Both the position numbers and the translations under genes were made by a program. A stretch of DNA of 64,000 nucleotides from Straminergon stramineum (lineage: Eukaryota > Streptophyta > Bryopsida > Hypnales > Calliergonaceae): positions 18,481,001-18,545,000 of the forward strand of contig OY987265.1 in assembly GCA_963920665.1 (NCBI GenBank), read 5' to 3'. Shown here piece by piece: positions 13,901-27,048 of this stretch (position 1 is its first letter; each line of letters begins with the position of its first letter). Under the pieces are notes generated by a model. It ran no database searches. It worked only from the letters and a program-made list of their open reading frames with translations, and was not told the DNA's origin.

Positions 13901-16900
13901 CGTAAAGACAAATATTTCTAATAATATAATTACAGTTCATGTCCTGCTCAGTCACAGGTAATCCCGAACAAGCAATACTACTGAAATAATTCTACACGAC
14001 ACGTATATGAGAGTGATGTAAAAGACTGTCAAAGCATATGAGAAGAAGACTGTCATACTTCGTTATTCTTGCGTTTGCTTCCAAAATTGAACTAAGATTC
14101 TTCCGGCAATCCTCAACCTCCCTTCGATAATTGTCTGTCTGTATTTATGAACCATGCCACAAATTATGCAAGAGAACGAGGTATACGATTCGTTTTGAGA
14201 GAGATGGCTTCGTGATGGTGAACTTGAGACCTTGTCGCTTCACACCGAAGAAATTAGTAAACATGAAATGGAGACAATCAAGCAATTATATCCAATGAGA
14301 AGTTCCAGACTGCGAAGCCTGAGACATTATATCAAGTAACAACCTATCAACTAGTGATTACTCTTGGAATAATCAAGAAGGCAATATGCTTTCTAATGAA
14401 AATGGACACGTACTTCAATACGCAGCAGTTCAATTTCGCGCTGGGAAGCAGCGAGTTCGGGTGCCAACGCTTCTCTCTGTTACAAAATCCAATGAGAACA
14501 TGAGCATCCTGTCGTGGTCACCTCAGTTACATGCCAAGCTTTTCTCTTTTTCAATATTCTCAAGAGAAATCTTCGTTCCGTAGGCTCGAAAGAAACACTC
14601 TTGGGCAGTAAATGTGACATTCATTAATAGGATGCGAGTTACCTGAGGTGAAGTGAGAGCTGTTAGAGATAGTTTACTGTCTAGAGCATCCAAAAGCTGC
14701 AAAATTCACACACGCAAGCCAATCAGTTCTATGGGCCTCAGCGCGAAGATATTTGCAGCTACTCAGATTTTTTTAAATCACGAGAATTCTCTGACGCTGC
14801 TATCTCGAACTGATTTCATTTATTAATAAAACAATTCTGCACCTGATCCCTCAAGCTCGAGATTTCATCAGCCATTGCTTCCCTCTCTCCGCCAGTGTAA
14901 AAGTCTTGAAACCTGCATTGGGAGATTCAAGTTGTAAGATTGAAGACTCGAAATTCAGTTCTTGATGTTTTGGCACCAGAGCCTTGCAAAACAAATTCCA
15001 AGTTTTACTGAAATTGAAAACTTAGTTACAAAGTTATGGAGGATAATTAAGATACTCTGTCGGGCCAAAATGAAAGCAACCTGCGAAGTTGCTCCAGTAG
15101 TCGTATATTCTCCATTGCGAAGCGTGTGAGCTCGGGGTTGCGGTCAGCTTTCTCTTGTAAGAGCCGTAACTCGTTCATAAGAAAGTCATTTTCTTGCCTG
15201 AGGTAAACGTCCGCTGACATTGAACCGGCAGACAGAGCTTCTAGCCTTCTTATCTTATCCTCTCGAAAACGTAACAGCATCTTGCTACATTGGCTGTCAT
15301 CCTCCCGTTGTTTCACCTATGTGATACAATTCCAACTCAGATACAAAGAACAGGGTCGAATAGGATATCTGGCTGCTTCCCATTGATAATCTCTTCATAT
15401 CTATGCACAAAAGATTATAGGTGACGTGTGTTGAAACGTACAAGGCGAGTCAGCTGTTCAATCTCAGTCGATTGTCGCTTCTGAGACAACTCTGCCTCCT
15501 GCTCTCTTCTCAGTGCTCCAGCGAGGACTGCCTCCATTGCTTCCAGCTATTCTCCATGAAAGACACCCCAACAAAAAAAAAGCAGTTTTACACTTCACTT
15601 TAAAGGAGAAATAAAAACCATTGCATACAGGGGTTGAAGTGATCATATACCTCTGTTTCTGATACAAACTAACAAGGGACTGAAGAGGTTGCAGCGCTAG
15701 TAACTGTACAGCACTTTCACAGGCCTTCAATTTAACACAAGAGACGAGAGTGAGAATTCGGGAAGTCGGCATACCTTTTTATTCGAGAATCGTGGTCCAG
15801 AAAATGCTTTGCTGAATTCCCATGCATCTAATGAACAACGAGAGTGCTCCTGTTCATCAACAGCAATCACTGCCATTCCAAGATTATTCTCTCCCGTGCG
15901 CACGCTATCTTGGGCGAATGATGCTACTGAGTGCATAGATGGCGTCCTCGGTAAGTCTTGCCTCCTTATACGGTCCAACTCTTCCTAGAATCCGAAGTAT
16001 CGTATCAATATAATATACTGCATATTAAATATAAGGCAAAACTAAAAACATAAAGAGGAACATACAGAACACTCTCGTAGAGATCTGAGTATTGCTTTAC
16101 TGAAAACAATTCGCATAACAGGACATCTTCATTAAAAAATGGCATTGCTGTCTCTTTTCTGCCAACCTTCAGTTCTTGGATTTCTTGGCGGAGTCCATTC
16201 ATATCTCCTGAGGCATCTTCATTCACGACGGCCTAGAGGAAGAGAAATGTACAAGACTGATCAGTGCCCACAGTCATTGAATTGAAATTGAAATTAGGCA
16301 AGTATGAATTTTAGCCATGAGTTGAAACTTGGTTAGTAGAGTCTTACGTTGTTTCGGATATATTTTGCACGTTGAGCAAACTTCAATGTACTCAGAGTTT
16401 CCAAAGCACAACTGCCAGACACAGAAATTTTTCAGATTTTCAGGCACATTACATTGGTACTAGCATCTTATATCCGTCAATCTGTTAAAACGGCATTACA
16501 GAATTCAACAGCATGCAACAGAAATTACACATTACTAGGGTAGGATCACGAAAGGTAAGAGCCTGATACCAGCTAGAAGGACTTATGTTTGCTATCATGG
16601 TGGTCTTCGAATTTCCACCCAAAGAATCCTGCACACAATGTAGTTGAAATTTGTAATCACACCAAGCACTCCTTGATACAGTGACATTGCACGCATGTAT
16701 ATAAATTGAGTGGCACATCCCGAGCTACATGTATTCCTGAAGAAATGTATTGATTCATCGATAGTCTGAAACTGGTTATCTGTCAAACCTGTAGTAGATA
16801 TGTGAGTTTTGAATCGCGGTAGGGCACATGCCGTTGCTTTCCGTTTGCGACGTCCACCAGTATCATGATGACGAGACTATTGGGACAACCAACATCAATC

Positions 16901-19822
16901 GTAAACCACCTTACGGAATCCAAGTTGCGCCAGCTTGAGAAAGCATTTCAAAGCACTGATAAAAATAACGTACCCTAAGGTGGAGAGCGATTTGTTAATA
17001 TTGGCTGCCTCCTTCAGCCGTTCTCCTTCAGCTCCCGAGGTTTTCTGTCTGCAGATACATCAGTGTTTATTAAACATTATCAAATGAATTCCTTAAATTC
17101 CTAAACATGGTTTATAAGTGTTCGACAGAATGTCGTTTACCTCTCCGATCCTGCAAGATCCACCAGATTCAATCGCCCAAATCGAATATTCGTACTCGAG
17201 TTGAGTTCCCACTGCATAACACAAGACAAAGCGATTCATTAACACCAAGAAACTACGGCTCAAAAGAAAATTCAAATTCTTAAAGCCAATCCTGACGGAA
17301 AAACCAGCGTCAAAATATACCTTGCTTTCAATGGTACAGGTAAACACACTATGCGAACGACTGCTCTCTCGGTTCATATTCGTAGCAGCCACTTTTCTGT
17401 TGGCAGCCCCCTGAAAATTACAATAACCATATTGCACAGTTCCAATCAGCATCATTAGTTCTCTGGAATCCAAGCATGATAAAATTTGATGCAGCATACG
17501 TTCGTCCATAGTCTCATCATTTGCGACCCTTACCAGAAGGAGAAGACGAACCACATCTTGAACGCTCCCAACCGCAACCTCAGATAGATTTTCAACGTAC
17601 ACTCCCTTATTGCCGCCTTCTCGAACCTGCAATCCAAGAGCAATGGCGTAAAGACACAATGAGAAAGTGAGAGTGAACTGGGACATTCAGAAAGCTGTAT
17701 ATCAAATTACCCAAGGTCATTATTCATAGAGCACCTAAAATACCTGCAAATTCGTAGAACTTGGCTCCAGAAGATCAGTGATCTGCTCATTGAATATCTC
17801 CAAAAAGGAGCACTTACAAACATATTTCAGGTGCTCATCTGTCCTAGACTCTTCTTCCTGCAATTGCAACCGCAAAGCGTTTAGAAACATTAAAGTCCCT
17901 TCTCTGATTAGGAGACCCAGATATAACCTGGAGGGCTGACACACAGATGGTTATCACGGATTCCTCCCCTCACCTTCTGTATCTTGGAAAATAGATACTC
18001 AAATACACGTGGTGTTATACCGCGGTCACCGCTGGGTCGCTGTTCAAGATCCACAATATCCCCCAGCATTGTATGGGTTTTACCACTTCCTGTCTGAACA
18101 CATGCTCAAAATTCATGTCATAAGTACCACAGATCTGGAACCTCACTGGTAAAATCTAAAGACTTTCACCATAATCCAAAGTCATTGTCATCAAGGCGTA
18201 TCGTGGTTAAAAATGGTGCTGGCAGAAACAAGTCGCTTCAAAAAGGAATAGAAAATACACCATACCTGACCATAACAGAACATACAGCTATTGTATCCAG
18301 CCATGCAGTTTTCGACCATGGGCACCCCAGCCACTTTGAAAAGGTTCTCCTACAACCTCGGAAACAACAAATTCTCAGGTGCCTGCTCACGGCTAGGAAG
18401 CATAGAAGAGAATTCGTACCACAATCCTCAACAAACTTTCAGCAAATACATTAATGCAAACCTGTGTGATGTGTTCGCCAGCAACATGATCGAAGGTGAA
18501 CCTAGTTTCAGGTTGACCTATCCAAGTGATGCTGTGGGAGTTTTCTTGCCGTATGCATCTGCTGAAGCCCTTCAAAGCCGATTCAGATGCGTTGATTGGT
18601 CGAGTCCGAAGTATTACCTGTGCCATTTCATCATCAGCATAGTCAACGTATCCCACCCTAGATAATCATGAAGTATATCACATTCTGCATTACGGACTTG
18701 CAAGGACTATAGTCTGGCAGAGCTTGAATTAATTGAAATGACAAGGCATCTAGCCTTTGCCTAAAGCAGTCACCGGAACAAATGGGAACTATCAGGTTTG
18801 CTGATGTCTGAGATTGAATTGAGATTCCAAAATCGCGCGAGAAAACATTACTCTCCAATGCTGAACCATCGCTAAATTCGCTATGACTAACTTAGGTTAT
18901 TATGAGGGTATTGTGAATGTCTCAGTATTCACAATTTATCTGACATCCAAAACATGCAAAATCAAAAAATAAATTACAGGAAAGCGAGCAACAAGTAAGT
19001 CTGGTCTCGATTGGCCACCTGGACATTGTGATCCTCCCAGAACGTGTTGTCCTCCTCAAAATCAAATTGCTGCGCTAAAATCTGCTGACCAGTGTTAAAT
19101 TGGAATGATCCTGAAGATTTCGCCCCATTCCCAGGCGCCCGTGAGCTCCCTACACTGGCTGCGCTACCAGGAGTAGCCCCATACCTAAGGGATCGATTGA
19201 CGCTGCGGCTAGGAGTGGACTGCAGGAAAGACGAGTTGCTTGAACCGAAGCAAGTCCTGGAAAGCTCAGAATCGAGTGGCGGCTTCCCTGAAATTTTAAA
19301 TGAACGGGACGTTTGTTCAATTGAGCCTGGCTTGCCAGCTCCAGTGCTCGGAATCAGAGGCGTTCGATAACTCGTGGTTGGAGTGCCGCCAACAGAATCA
19401 CTGTCCCAACTCTTATTCGCAGCGTCTGTCTGTTGCATGCTGTCCTGAAGTGCGCGAGCTAAGGAAGCCGTAATAGGAAGCTTAGACGACCAGGGTGCTG
19501 TTGCCTTAGAAACTCTTGTCAGAGTAGTCCGTTTCTCGCGAGGCTTCTCGGGAGTGTTGGAGGCGGAGCCAATGTTGCCATCAACGTTCTCAGACTGTCT
19601 GTACACGGCAGCAGCCCGTTTCTTGCCTCTTGGAGTAGGAGGTTTGGAGGGCGAACTCGTTTCTGTATGCTCCGACGCTGACGAGGATCTTGATGAGGAC
19701 GCCTCTGGAATAGCACGAAGAGGTTGCCTTCCAGGACGCACCGGGGAATCCATGCCATTTTCTTGTTTCTTAACCGAATTCTGCGATTGAAGGCGTCGCG
19801 GGGATGATGCCCTTGACGTCAT
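1977..19822 (-). CDS. Kinesin-12 (phragmoplast-orienting POK-like), ~40 exons
   Basis: Plus-end kinesin of the plant kinesin-12 class; known members act at the cortical division site and phragmoplast in cytokinesis. Exon 1 (19019-19822) is a Ser/Pro-rich basic N-terminus of 268 residues. Motor exons follow at 18462-18617, 18266-18349, 17974-18093, 17744-17877, 17534-17626, 17321-17410, 17141-17211, 16974-17048, 16789-16876, 16570-16628, 16348-16411 and 16167-16232. The rest is coiled coil, including one 6,393-bp exon (6099-12491). C-terminal exons carry family blocks: SMTHDVLRDLLGVK at 4333-4431, SMLDHQQIKQLAE at 4159-4233 and FDEERLNLRHLL at 2809-2982. The last exon is 1977-2102 with stop TAG. 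Most splice sites keep frame. The joins near 15651/15546 and 3045/2982 and the region 2560-2800 are unresolved. The product is about 3.8 thousand residues, longer than the roughly 2.1-2.8 thousand of the Arabidopsis POK proteins as I remember them. Confidence 0.93.
7770..8640 (-). repeat. In-frame tandem 213-bp repeats inside the giant coiled-coil exon
   Basis: About four copies of a 213-bp (71-codon) unit lie head to tail, with starts near 7764, 7974, 8187 and 8400 and a diverged copy near 8613. The translated unit contains LEILKTTMESELQEKHE, LDENMNDLLERLEIQR and LCKQSQEASAASTAHQTE. The inner copies are almost identical at DNA level, which points to recent duplication by unequal exchange. 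The period keeps the reading frame and lengthens the coiled-coil rod. Confidence 0.9.
16167..18617 (-). other. Kinesin motor domain exons of the kinesin-12 gene
   Basis: Twelve short exons encode the complete motor. The start is VILRTRPIN. The P-loop is split by an intron, with CYGQ at the end of 18266-18349 and TGSGKTHTMLGD at the start of 17974-18093. Switch I is NMNRESSRSHSVF in 17321-17410. Switch II is LVDLAGSERQKTSGAEGERL across 17141-17211 and 16974-17048. Then come NINKSLSTLG, HVPYRDSKLTYLLQ (16789-16876), DSLGGNSKT (16570-16628) and ALETLSTLKFAQRAK (16348-16411). All nucleotide-binding motifs are intact, so the motor should be an active ATPase. The GQ|TG splice position inside the P-loop helps confirm the model. 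Confidence 0.95.
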
Positions 19823-21460
19823 ACCTCCTCTGAATTCCTCTCTCCCTCTCTCTATTTACGATCAAACTGCCTTCCTGCTTCTACCTCAGCTACACTGGCC
19901 CCCTTACGGGACGGCATGTCGCGGCAATCAAAACCCTCTATAGACTTGGAACGGCAGTGCAGCTTCGAATGCAGAATACTGTGTAAGAAACCGCAAGAGA
20001 AATCACAACTCAATCCAATCTCTCCTTGGACATATCACCAATTCGCCAGAACGATAATCTTCAACCTAAGAAAATAACCTTAAGTCTGGTAACAATTGCC
20101 TCGTTCGGCGACAATTTTCCCCTGCTTTCTCCTCGCCATGGACCTAATAATTATTACAAAACGTACAAGCATATGTCTCTTCGCACTCCTCCACAGCTTT
20201 ACTAGCATCTTGAGACACACACACTCTCTTTCTCTCTCTCTTACTATCTCTCTACAGGTATAATTAAGAGGAAGATCACTGAAAGCCAGACCGCTCCGTG
20301 GTTCTGTGATTGGCAAAACTACAGCGACGACTGCGGAAACTGAATGCAACGCAAGATTGCGCCAACGTAAAACCTAAGTTGCCTCACAACGATACTCCCA
20401 TCGCTGAACAAAAGAATTCGCTCCTGTACAATACAAGCACGCTCAATACATCACCTCAGCTCGCAAGAAGACATTCCCACTCCCTCACCAGGTCACACAC
20501 ACGTACATTCCGTCACCATAACACTTACACAAAACTCTACAGCCAAATAGGACCACCTCGCCACCACATTATTCTCAATCACAGAACCTCAAATAACGAA
20601 CACAACAAACCGTGTCGAACAGAGCTACTAATTCACGCGACCATAAAAATTCTAATTCAAACTATACATAAGAACAGAGAAAAAAGCACAAATCCAGCGA
20701 TCCACCTCCAACACCTCAATGCAACATTCGAAATTCTCCCACTCTTAATTCTAATGCCCTCAACGTGCAATGAGCAATCGCCGGTCAAAAAGAAAATTCC
20801 GACGGGCTCTACATTCGACTATCTCTATCGAATTCAAACTATCTCACCAATCTCTCTCACGAAGCCCGCCCTCGACGTCCGTATCACAGATTCCACAAAC
20901 GAATTCAAACACTCATGAACTCAAAATCACTCAGCCATTCAACAGGCAGCGATTACTGCCACTACAACGGTCGGGAACGGAACTCAGGAAATTGAAAGTA
21001 GTGCACTGGTGATGCTTCTTCTTGTCTAGACGATCGGACAAACTACTTCACGCGCCTCGATCTCAGCAGGAAACAAGCACAAAATCACAAACACGTCGAG
21101 ACAAAGCTGAGGCAAAATTTCAAACGCCGAGCGTGGGAAAGGGAAAGGCAGGCTACCGAACCGGATGAATGAGCCTACTTTTTCGGATGAAACAATATAT
21201 AATCCATCCAAAAAGACTTGGCGTTTGGGCATGGACTTTCGGGAATGGGGGGAAATTCATTAATTCGTGGAGAATGGCAAATTTGAACGGGGCCAATCAT
21301 CAGACAGAGAGCGCTCGTTGGGCTTCGTTGCCGTTGGCGTATGTAAAAGTAGTCTACAATTTTTTGAGTCCCGGTATACGTTCCGGCGATTTCGATGAAG
21401 ACAAAAAGATTCACATACGAAGGAAATGAGTACCTGGTGCATCTGTACCTTTCTAATGTG
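19823..21460 (-). promoter_or_regulatory. Upstream region of the kinesin-12 gene
   Basis: This stretch is less AT-rich than the DNA beyond it and is probably the 5' UTR and promoter. A pyrimidine-rich tract lies at 20221-20257 and a CCAAT box (GCCAAT on the minus strand) near 20310. Mitotic plant kinesins are often driven by MYB3R factors through MSA elements with an AACGG core. Here CCAACGG occurs on the minus strand at 21331-21337, and two AACGG cores occur on the plus strand near 20965-20985. The transcription start is not visible, so the assignment is tentative. Long plus-strand open frames in this stretch have no recognisable protein character. Confidence 0.35.
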
Positions 21461-21474
21461 ACAACCCTCGCGGT

Positions 21475-21665
21475 CATAAATGCACGTGATAATATGGAGT
21501 TTATCACTTTATCAGTTAAGAATGAACTACCGTAGCTTCCTAGCAGCTTGGTAAAAGAAGGTAATATAAAGGCCATAAATGCACCTGATAATATGGAGTT
21601 TATCACTTTATCAGTTGAGAATGAACTATCATAGCTTCCTAGCAGCTTGGTCAGAAAAAGGTGAT
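21475..21665. repeat. Direct tandem duplication, ~99-bp unit, two copies
   Basis: Two adjacent copies begin with CATAAATGCAC at 21475 and 21574. They share the same order of blocks, including GATAATATGGAGTTTATCAC and TTCCTAGCAGCTTGGT. They differ by a few substitutions and an indel at the end. There is no coding potential. Confidence 0.85.
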
Positions 21666-21679
21666 AAAAAGGGTGTTTG

Positions 21680-24600
21680 AATCAATGGGAAATCATTGAT
21701 GTAGATTGTACTTAAAAAATTATATTTATTTAGAGATTGCCTAATTTATAGAAATTCAACTCACATTCAATTCTTAGAAATTCAACTTGCTCTACACAAT
21801 CTTGCAGCTTTTTTTTGCTTGTAACTATAAACATACATTGTAAAGTTTTTTGCATTGTCATTTTGATCATTTGAACCCATTAAGGTCTAGTTGACCACTC
21901 TATGGGCGAAATTGACACCTTTTCTAAAGTAGCTAGAATTTATAACGAATTTGAGGTTGGATGAAAGGGGACAGGTGTAGGGAATTTGGAAATGGATATA
22001 ATAGGACAAAGATCAGGATATTTTGTGTTGGCATGTGGTGTAGGGGTTGAAAAAACAAACAAAATATGAGCTAAAAATATGCTAATGAGTGCGTAAATCT
22101 AAATTGGGAACCGATAATCATCACAATATGTACTCTAGAGCTCCAAGTATTCACACCTCTTTCAATCAATACAGTCAAATCTCCTGAATTCATCTTGATT
22201 TGGTATGTTTTATTATATACAACCTGGGACGAAAAAACATCTCACCTGCCTCCAAAATCAACTACAATCCTTAATGGGTTTAAGCACAATTTCTCACAAA
22301 CAAAACATCTCTCTCACATACAACAAACCATGGCACACAAAGTAGAGAGTCTAGGGTTTGGAGGTTAAGACAAGGATTTATTGAAATGCAACTACTTTAA
22401 ATGAAAGTAACTGCAAACATCCAAAATGTGTAGGAATAACTTGAAAGAATGCTTAACATATTTAAATTACATTTCAAAATTGCCCAATTTTAATATATTA
22501 TTTTTTAGAGTACCAAACTATTTTTTGTACTTTAATTAATTATTAGGTAGAAAGTTGCCTAAGCTATTGGGAAGCTACAATACACTGATTTGTCCACATA
22601 TTGTCTTACTTCTTTGGGCAATTCATTTGCCGTATTTTCTAAGGCAATCATTTTGTGAAAGTTTTTGGGACAATTGTTTTGCCATATTTTTTTTGAGCTA
22701 GCATATTGCCTTATTCATTTGGACAATTGTTTTGCGATATTTTTTGGGGCAAACGTGTTGCCGTATTTGGGGTAGGGGATAATGAAATTGCTAAACTCTT
22801 CTTGGCAAATATATTGTCATATTTTTCTTGGCTAAAGCAATGCCATTTTTTTGATGTGTAGAGGTATGGATATATATTTGGGACACAACTATTTCCAAAT
22901 TCCAAAAAGTGTGATTCATATATTTTTGCAAATTGCCTCTACTTGTGGTGATCCATGGTTCTATACAATTTTCTCTTCAAACACTACATACAATCAATTG
23001 CCATATAGTCATGCAATTTGAATAACAAAGTAGCAATTAGGAATTACATGACTTGCATTGTGAATAATGTCAACAAATGCGGTAATGAAAATTCACTTTC
23101 TAACTTATAACATTGTCCAAAATAGAATCCTCACCATGAAAGATTTAGATAAACGACTCCATGAAGTGAATGTAGATTTTCACTGATTTATGATTTTTTG
23201 AACAAACATATGGACATCTCCTTTCACAAGTAGCAAGTCCACTAACAACTCCTATACTTTATGCACTCAACTCACATACTCTTTATCTTGTGGTTTGTTG
23301 TATATATGTGCACTATCCGTGTGAGGGGAATTGCTATGTTTTGCATGAAAATAAATAACGATCAATGTTTTCAACCAACATACGGAAGCAATACTTGCAG
23401 GTTAAAAGGGCACTTATTCTAAAGTTTGAATGGGATGAGATATTTTTTACCCTACTTCATGAGTGCCACATTTGTATGTTCATCCCAAGCTCTTTGGATA
23501 GGGCATTGTATGAAGGAAGAGGTGACATACACCTACCCTTGAACCTCAATTGATAAGCTCCACCACAACCATTTGAAGGGCGACTTAAAATGTCCACAAT
23601 CATTTGAAGGCCTTTCAACCTTCTAGAAGATTCCAAATTCTCATAGTTCCTGAATAGTGGGGAACTCTAGGAACGTTACTTTAGCAGCAATCTAACATGG
23701 CAGTGACATTTCCACATCAAATAATAATATTTAATGAATAATTTAATATTATTAAATTATTTTCTTTACTATTTTTTCATTCTTTTTCATTTTTTATTTA
23801 TTTTTTAAATTCTAAACAACACTATTTGGTTTCAAGAGAGAGGAACCAACCTGAATCAATCTGTCTATGCCCTCAAATATGTCCTAATGATTTTGACCGA
23901 GAAATCTTTTATACCTCCTCAAGTCTCAAAGTTAACAAATAAGCAATAGTAGTCACTCCCACTTTCTATCGTAGAAGTTTATGACATTGCCGTTGACATC
24001 ACCTTTACCCTTTTGCACAAAATATTAACAAGCAATGTTTAAAAATTAAGTATTTCACAAGATTGTGTGAGCCTCAAACCAAAATAAGAGTACAAAGAGC
24101 CCTAGTACATAGGGAAGGTTTCTATGAGCTCTTCTATCTTGAAATAATCATGGATCATAGGTATAGAGAGCCTACACCAAGGCTTTGAGTTCCATTCCTT
24201 TGAAGAAAGAGGGAAAAAGGTGACACTTTTACAATGCATTGCTCTTCTTATTTTTGAAGGGTCATTGCCTACACCCTCATTCTTGGTTTCAAGCTCTCGG
24301 TTGTTGTCTTGAATGTATTGCATATCAATATCTTTTGGGGCAATGGGAAATGCTATTTCAAAGTCTTCTTCTAGGCTCCGTGGAGTGGCTTTCACAATGT
24401 CCACAATCTCTTTGCAATTTGTGTTTTGCTTAAATAGAAATCCAATTAGATTCAATGAAGTGACTAAAATTTCAAGATCTAAGATGTTCAAGATAAACTA
24501 TGTTAACACAATCCTAGTTTGTATTTTTGCATCATTTATATTATTTTGTATTGGACATGCATAACAATGTTGACCTACATAGCTCAACTGCAATTGCTTT

Positions 24601-26865
24601 TTCGAAGAGACTTGCATAAATCATTGTACCTAAAATCATCTCTATCAACATTGACGTATACGAAACACTCTTCAACGCACTAAATTTTTTGCAATTGCTC
24701 CAATTAAAAGTGAATTTGAAACAATTGTCAAACACACAATGATTGAGAAATAAGCTATTATAATGCAAGTGATGCTTCCTTTGATAGGAATCTACAACAA
24801 AGGCTATGCAATGTTGGGTTGTCTTTGCATCTTGAAAAGCCAATTCTTGAAACTAATTTACACACCCAATACTTCCAAGTAGACATAGACACACTTATTT
24901 GCATTTTCAGCCCAAAAATATAGGGCAATGCATTTGGTTTCAAAAATATGGCAATATGTTTGCTAAGAAAAATAAGACAGGAAGTTTGCCAATAAGTTCA
25001 AGGCAATTTGTATGGGCTAAAATAAACTCCCAAAACTAAAAATTTTAAGCCTTAAACTCTAAAAGTAGACCCTAAACCATGAAATGAAAATATGTGAGAA
25101 ATTAGTACACTTGAATTTGACATAGACAAATTTTGTTTCTCACAAGGGCAAAATCTTGTATACATTTTAACCGCTAAAGTCCCAAAGTATCCCCTTGGGA
25201 GACAAAATGAATTGTGGGTAGACTCATACATTGTCAATATTTTTAGTGTTTTTTTTAAAACTTCTTGTGAAGATAGAAAAAAATATTTGTCTTTTGGGGA
25301 ATAGAATCTTTTGTTTCAATGGGGACTTATGAGCAAAAATTATGGCAGAACAAGTCCAAATTTTAGTTTGGCGGGCAAAGAAAAAATCCTGCAAAAACTT
25401 CAATAATTTATTTTTTAATTTATTTTTCATATATGTTTTTTTTCTTTGTACAATGATGTTAGTGTGAGCATGAAAATGCGAGCATGTGAGCCTTGAGCAT
25501 ATGTATAAGTAGATATTCTACAACTATTGAAGGTGTTTAGGACATAAACATTTATAATATATGTATCTATAATATAGTTACACCTAAATCATGGTAGATT
25601 TCTATAATATAAATATGTATAATATAGGTGTGTAGACTTTTAGGCTCATGGGCTTAGGCTCCGAGGCTCATGTAATAGTAACCTTCTTTATCTATATAAA
25701 AAGATTTGACTCATACCATTTGGATTACTAATGTGAAAGTTATAGACAATTTTGTTTTTCAAGCAAGTAAAGCATATTATTTGTAAGAAAAATTGCAGAT
25801 TTCTTTCGAAATTTATTAAAAAACATTGACTAGATTAAGATCTCTCTTTAGAATAATCTCAACATTTAGATTAGTGTGTTTCAATTTGAGCTTAGAACTA
25901 TGAATGGTTAAGATTTTCCTTCAATCTTCAACTTACTTCTATTTGATAAATTTTTAATGAATAAAAATTCAATATATTTTTATCAATATTTTTTTGTAGA
26001 CTCTCAATTGAATTTTTCAATATAAAAAAATGAGAAATTCACCAAATTAGGAATGCAAATTTTTTAAGCAAGTTAGATTCAAAGGTAAAGAATGTGGTCA
26101 AGCAAAGTGCAAAAAAACTTGTTTTACTTAGTTTAAATACAAATATCTTGTATTCCATGCAATCAAAGTTTCTGAAATTTGTTCCATGCATTCTTTAAGT
26201 GTTCTCCTACAAAATCCTATGACTAACATAGAGAAAAAGTAGATTAATACCATTGTAATAGAAACCGCAGAGAAGCACCAATGGAACTCTAAGCCATGGA
26301 ATCCCTAACACCGCCATGAAACACATGGACATTTAGCACCATATATACATGGGGCATGGGGTGCAATGTAATGGATGGGTCTATGAATGATGGGCCATGG
26401 GGCATGGTCACGTCTACTAAAACAATGCATTTGAAATAGTCTAGAGTTGGTACATCGGTAGAGTTATTTGCAGGTAAAAAGGAATTTGCACCTACTTATC
26501 AAGTAGGAGACAAAAACAAAGTAGTAAGAGCAAGAGGGAGCAAGAATTATGATGAGCCACAAAACCAAGGTTGAGGTTTACTAAAACATGGTTTATTGGG
26601 CTTTTCTATAGCTTCTACAATGATTTGTCCTATTAGTAAAGGGACAAATTTAGTTTTAACAAAAAAAACAAAGTTGCTATGCAATAAATCAATCACTAAC
26701 ACCTATAATGATAAGTGATATTAACTTGCACCAATTGTCAAATTATGCAAATTTGCAAATTTGCACTAAGTAATATATTAGTCTGTAGTGTTTTAGATAA
26801 ATTCAATATAATGTGGTTTATATTATTTTTAGTATGGTAGCCACATCTATATTTTTTGGATATGT
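21680..26865. other. AT-rich intergenic DNA, no gene recognised
   Basis: Both strands are rich in stops, and the longest open frames (for example the minus-strand frame at 24102-24491) match nothing I know. Around 23590-23800 lies an AT-rich dispersed repeat of which related copies are seen near 34660-34870 and 59400-59700; they share a gttcc...ggaact...agca...caaataat arrangement. No TIR or target duplication could be fixed for that family here. Confidence 0.4.
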
Positions 26866-27048
26866 CACTAGAGGAAATCAGCGTTCACTTGAACAAAATT
26901 CAGGTGACGCAAAATTTCATTTTCTGCCAGAAAACGTAATTTCTGTGTTGGCCAAAACACAGTTTTCTGAAAAACTGCGTTTTCTAGCAGAAAATGAAAT
27001 TTCGTGTCACCTGAATTTTGTTCAGGTGAACGCTGATTTCTTCTAGTG
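26866..27048. mobile_element. Palindromic CACTA-type MITE, 183 bp
   Basis: The element starts CACTAGAGGAAATCAGCG and its inverted end reads CACTAGAAGAAATCAGCG. The two arms remain complementary for about 80 bp with few mismatches, so nearly the whole element folds into one hairpin. The termini match the CACTA (En/Spm) type. The flanking triplets are TGT and TAT, so the expected 3-bp target duplication is imperfect. Confidence 0.8.

Noticed and set aside
20310..20918. Plus-strand open frame of 202 codons upstream of the kinesin
   Set aside because: Composition is rich in His, Thr, Asn and Ser as expected from CA-rich DNA; no domain, and it lies in the kinesin promoter/5' UTR region.
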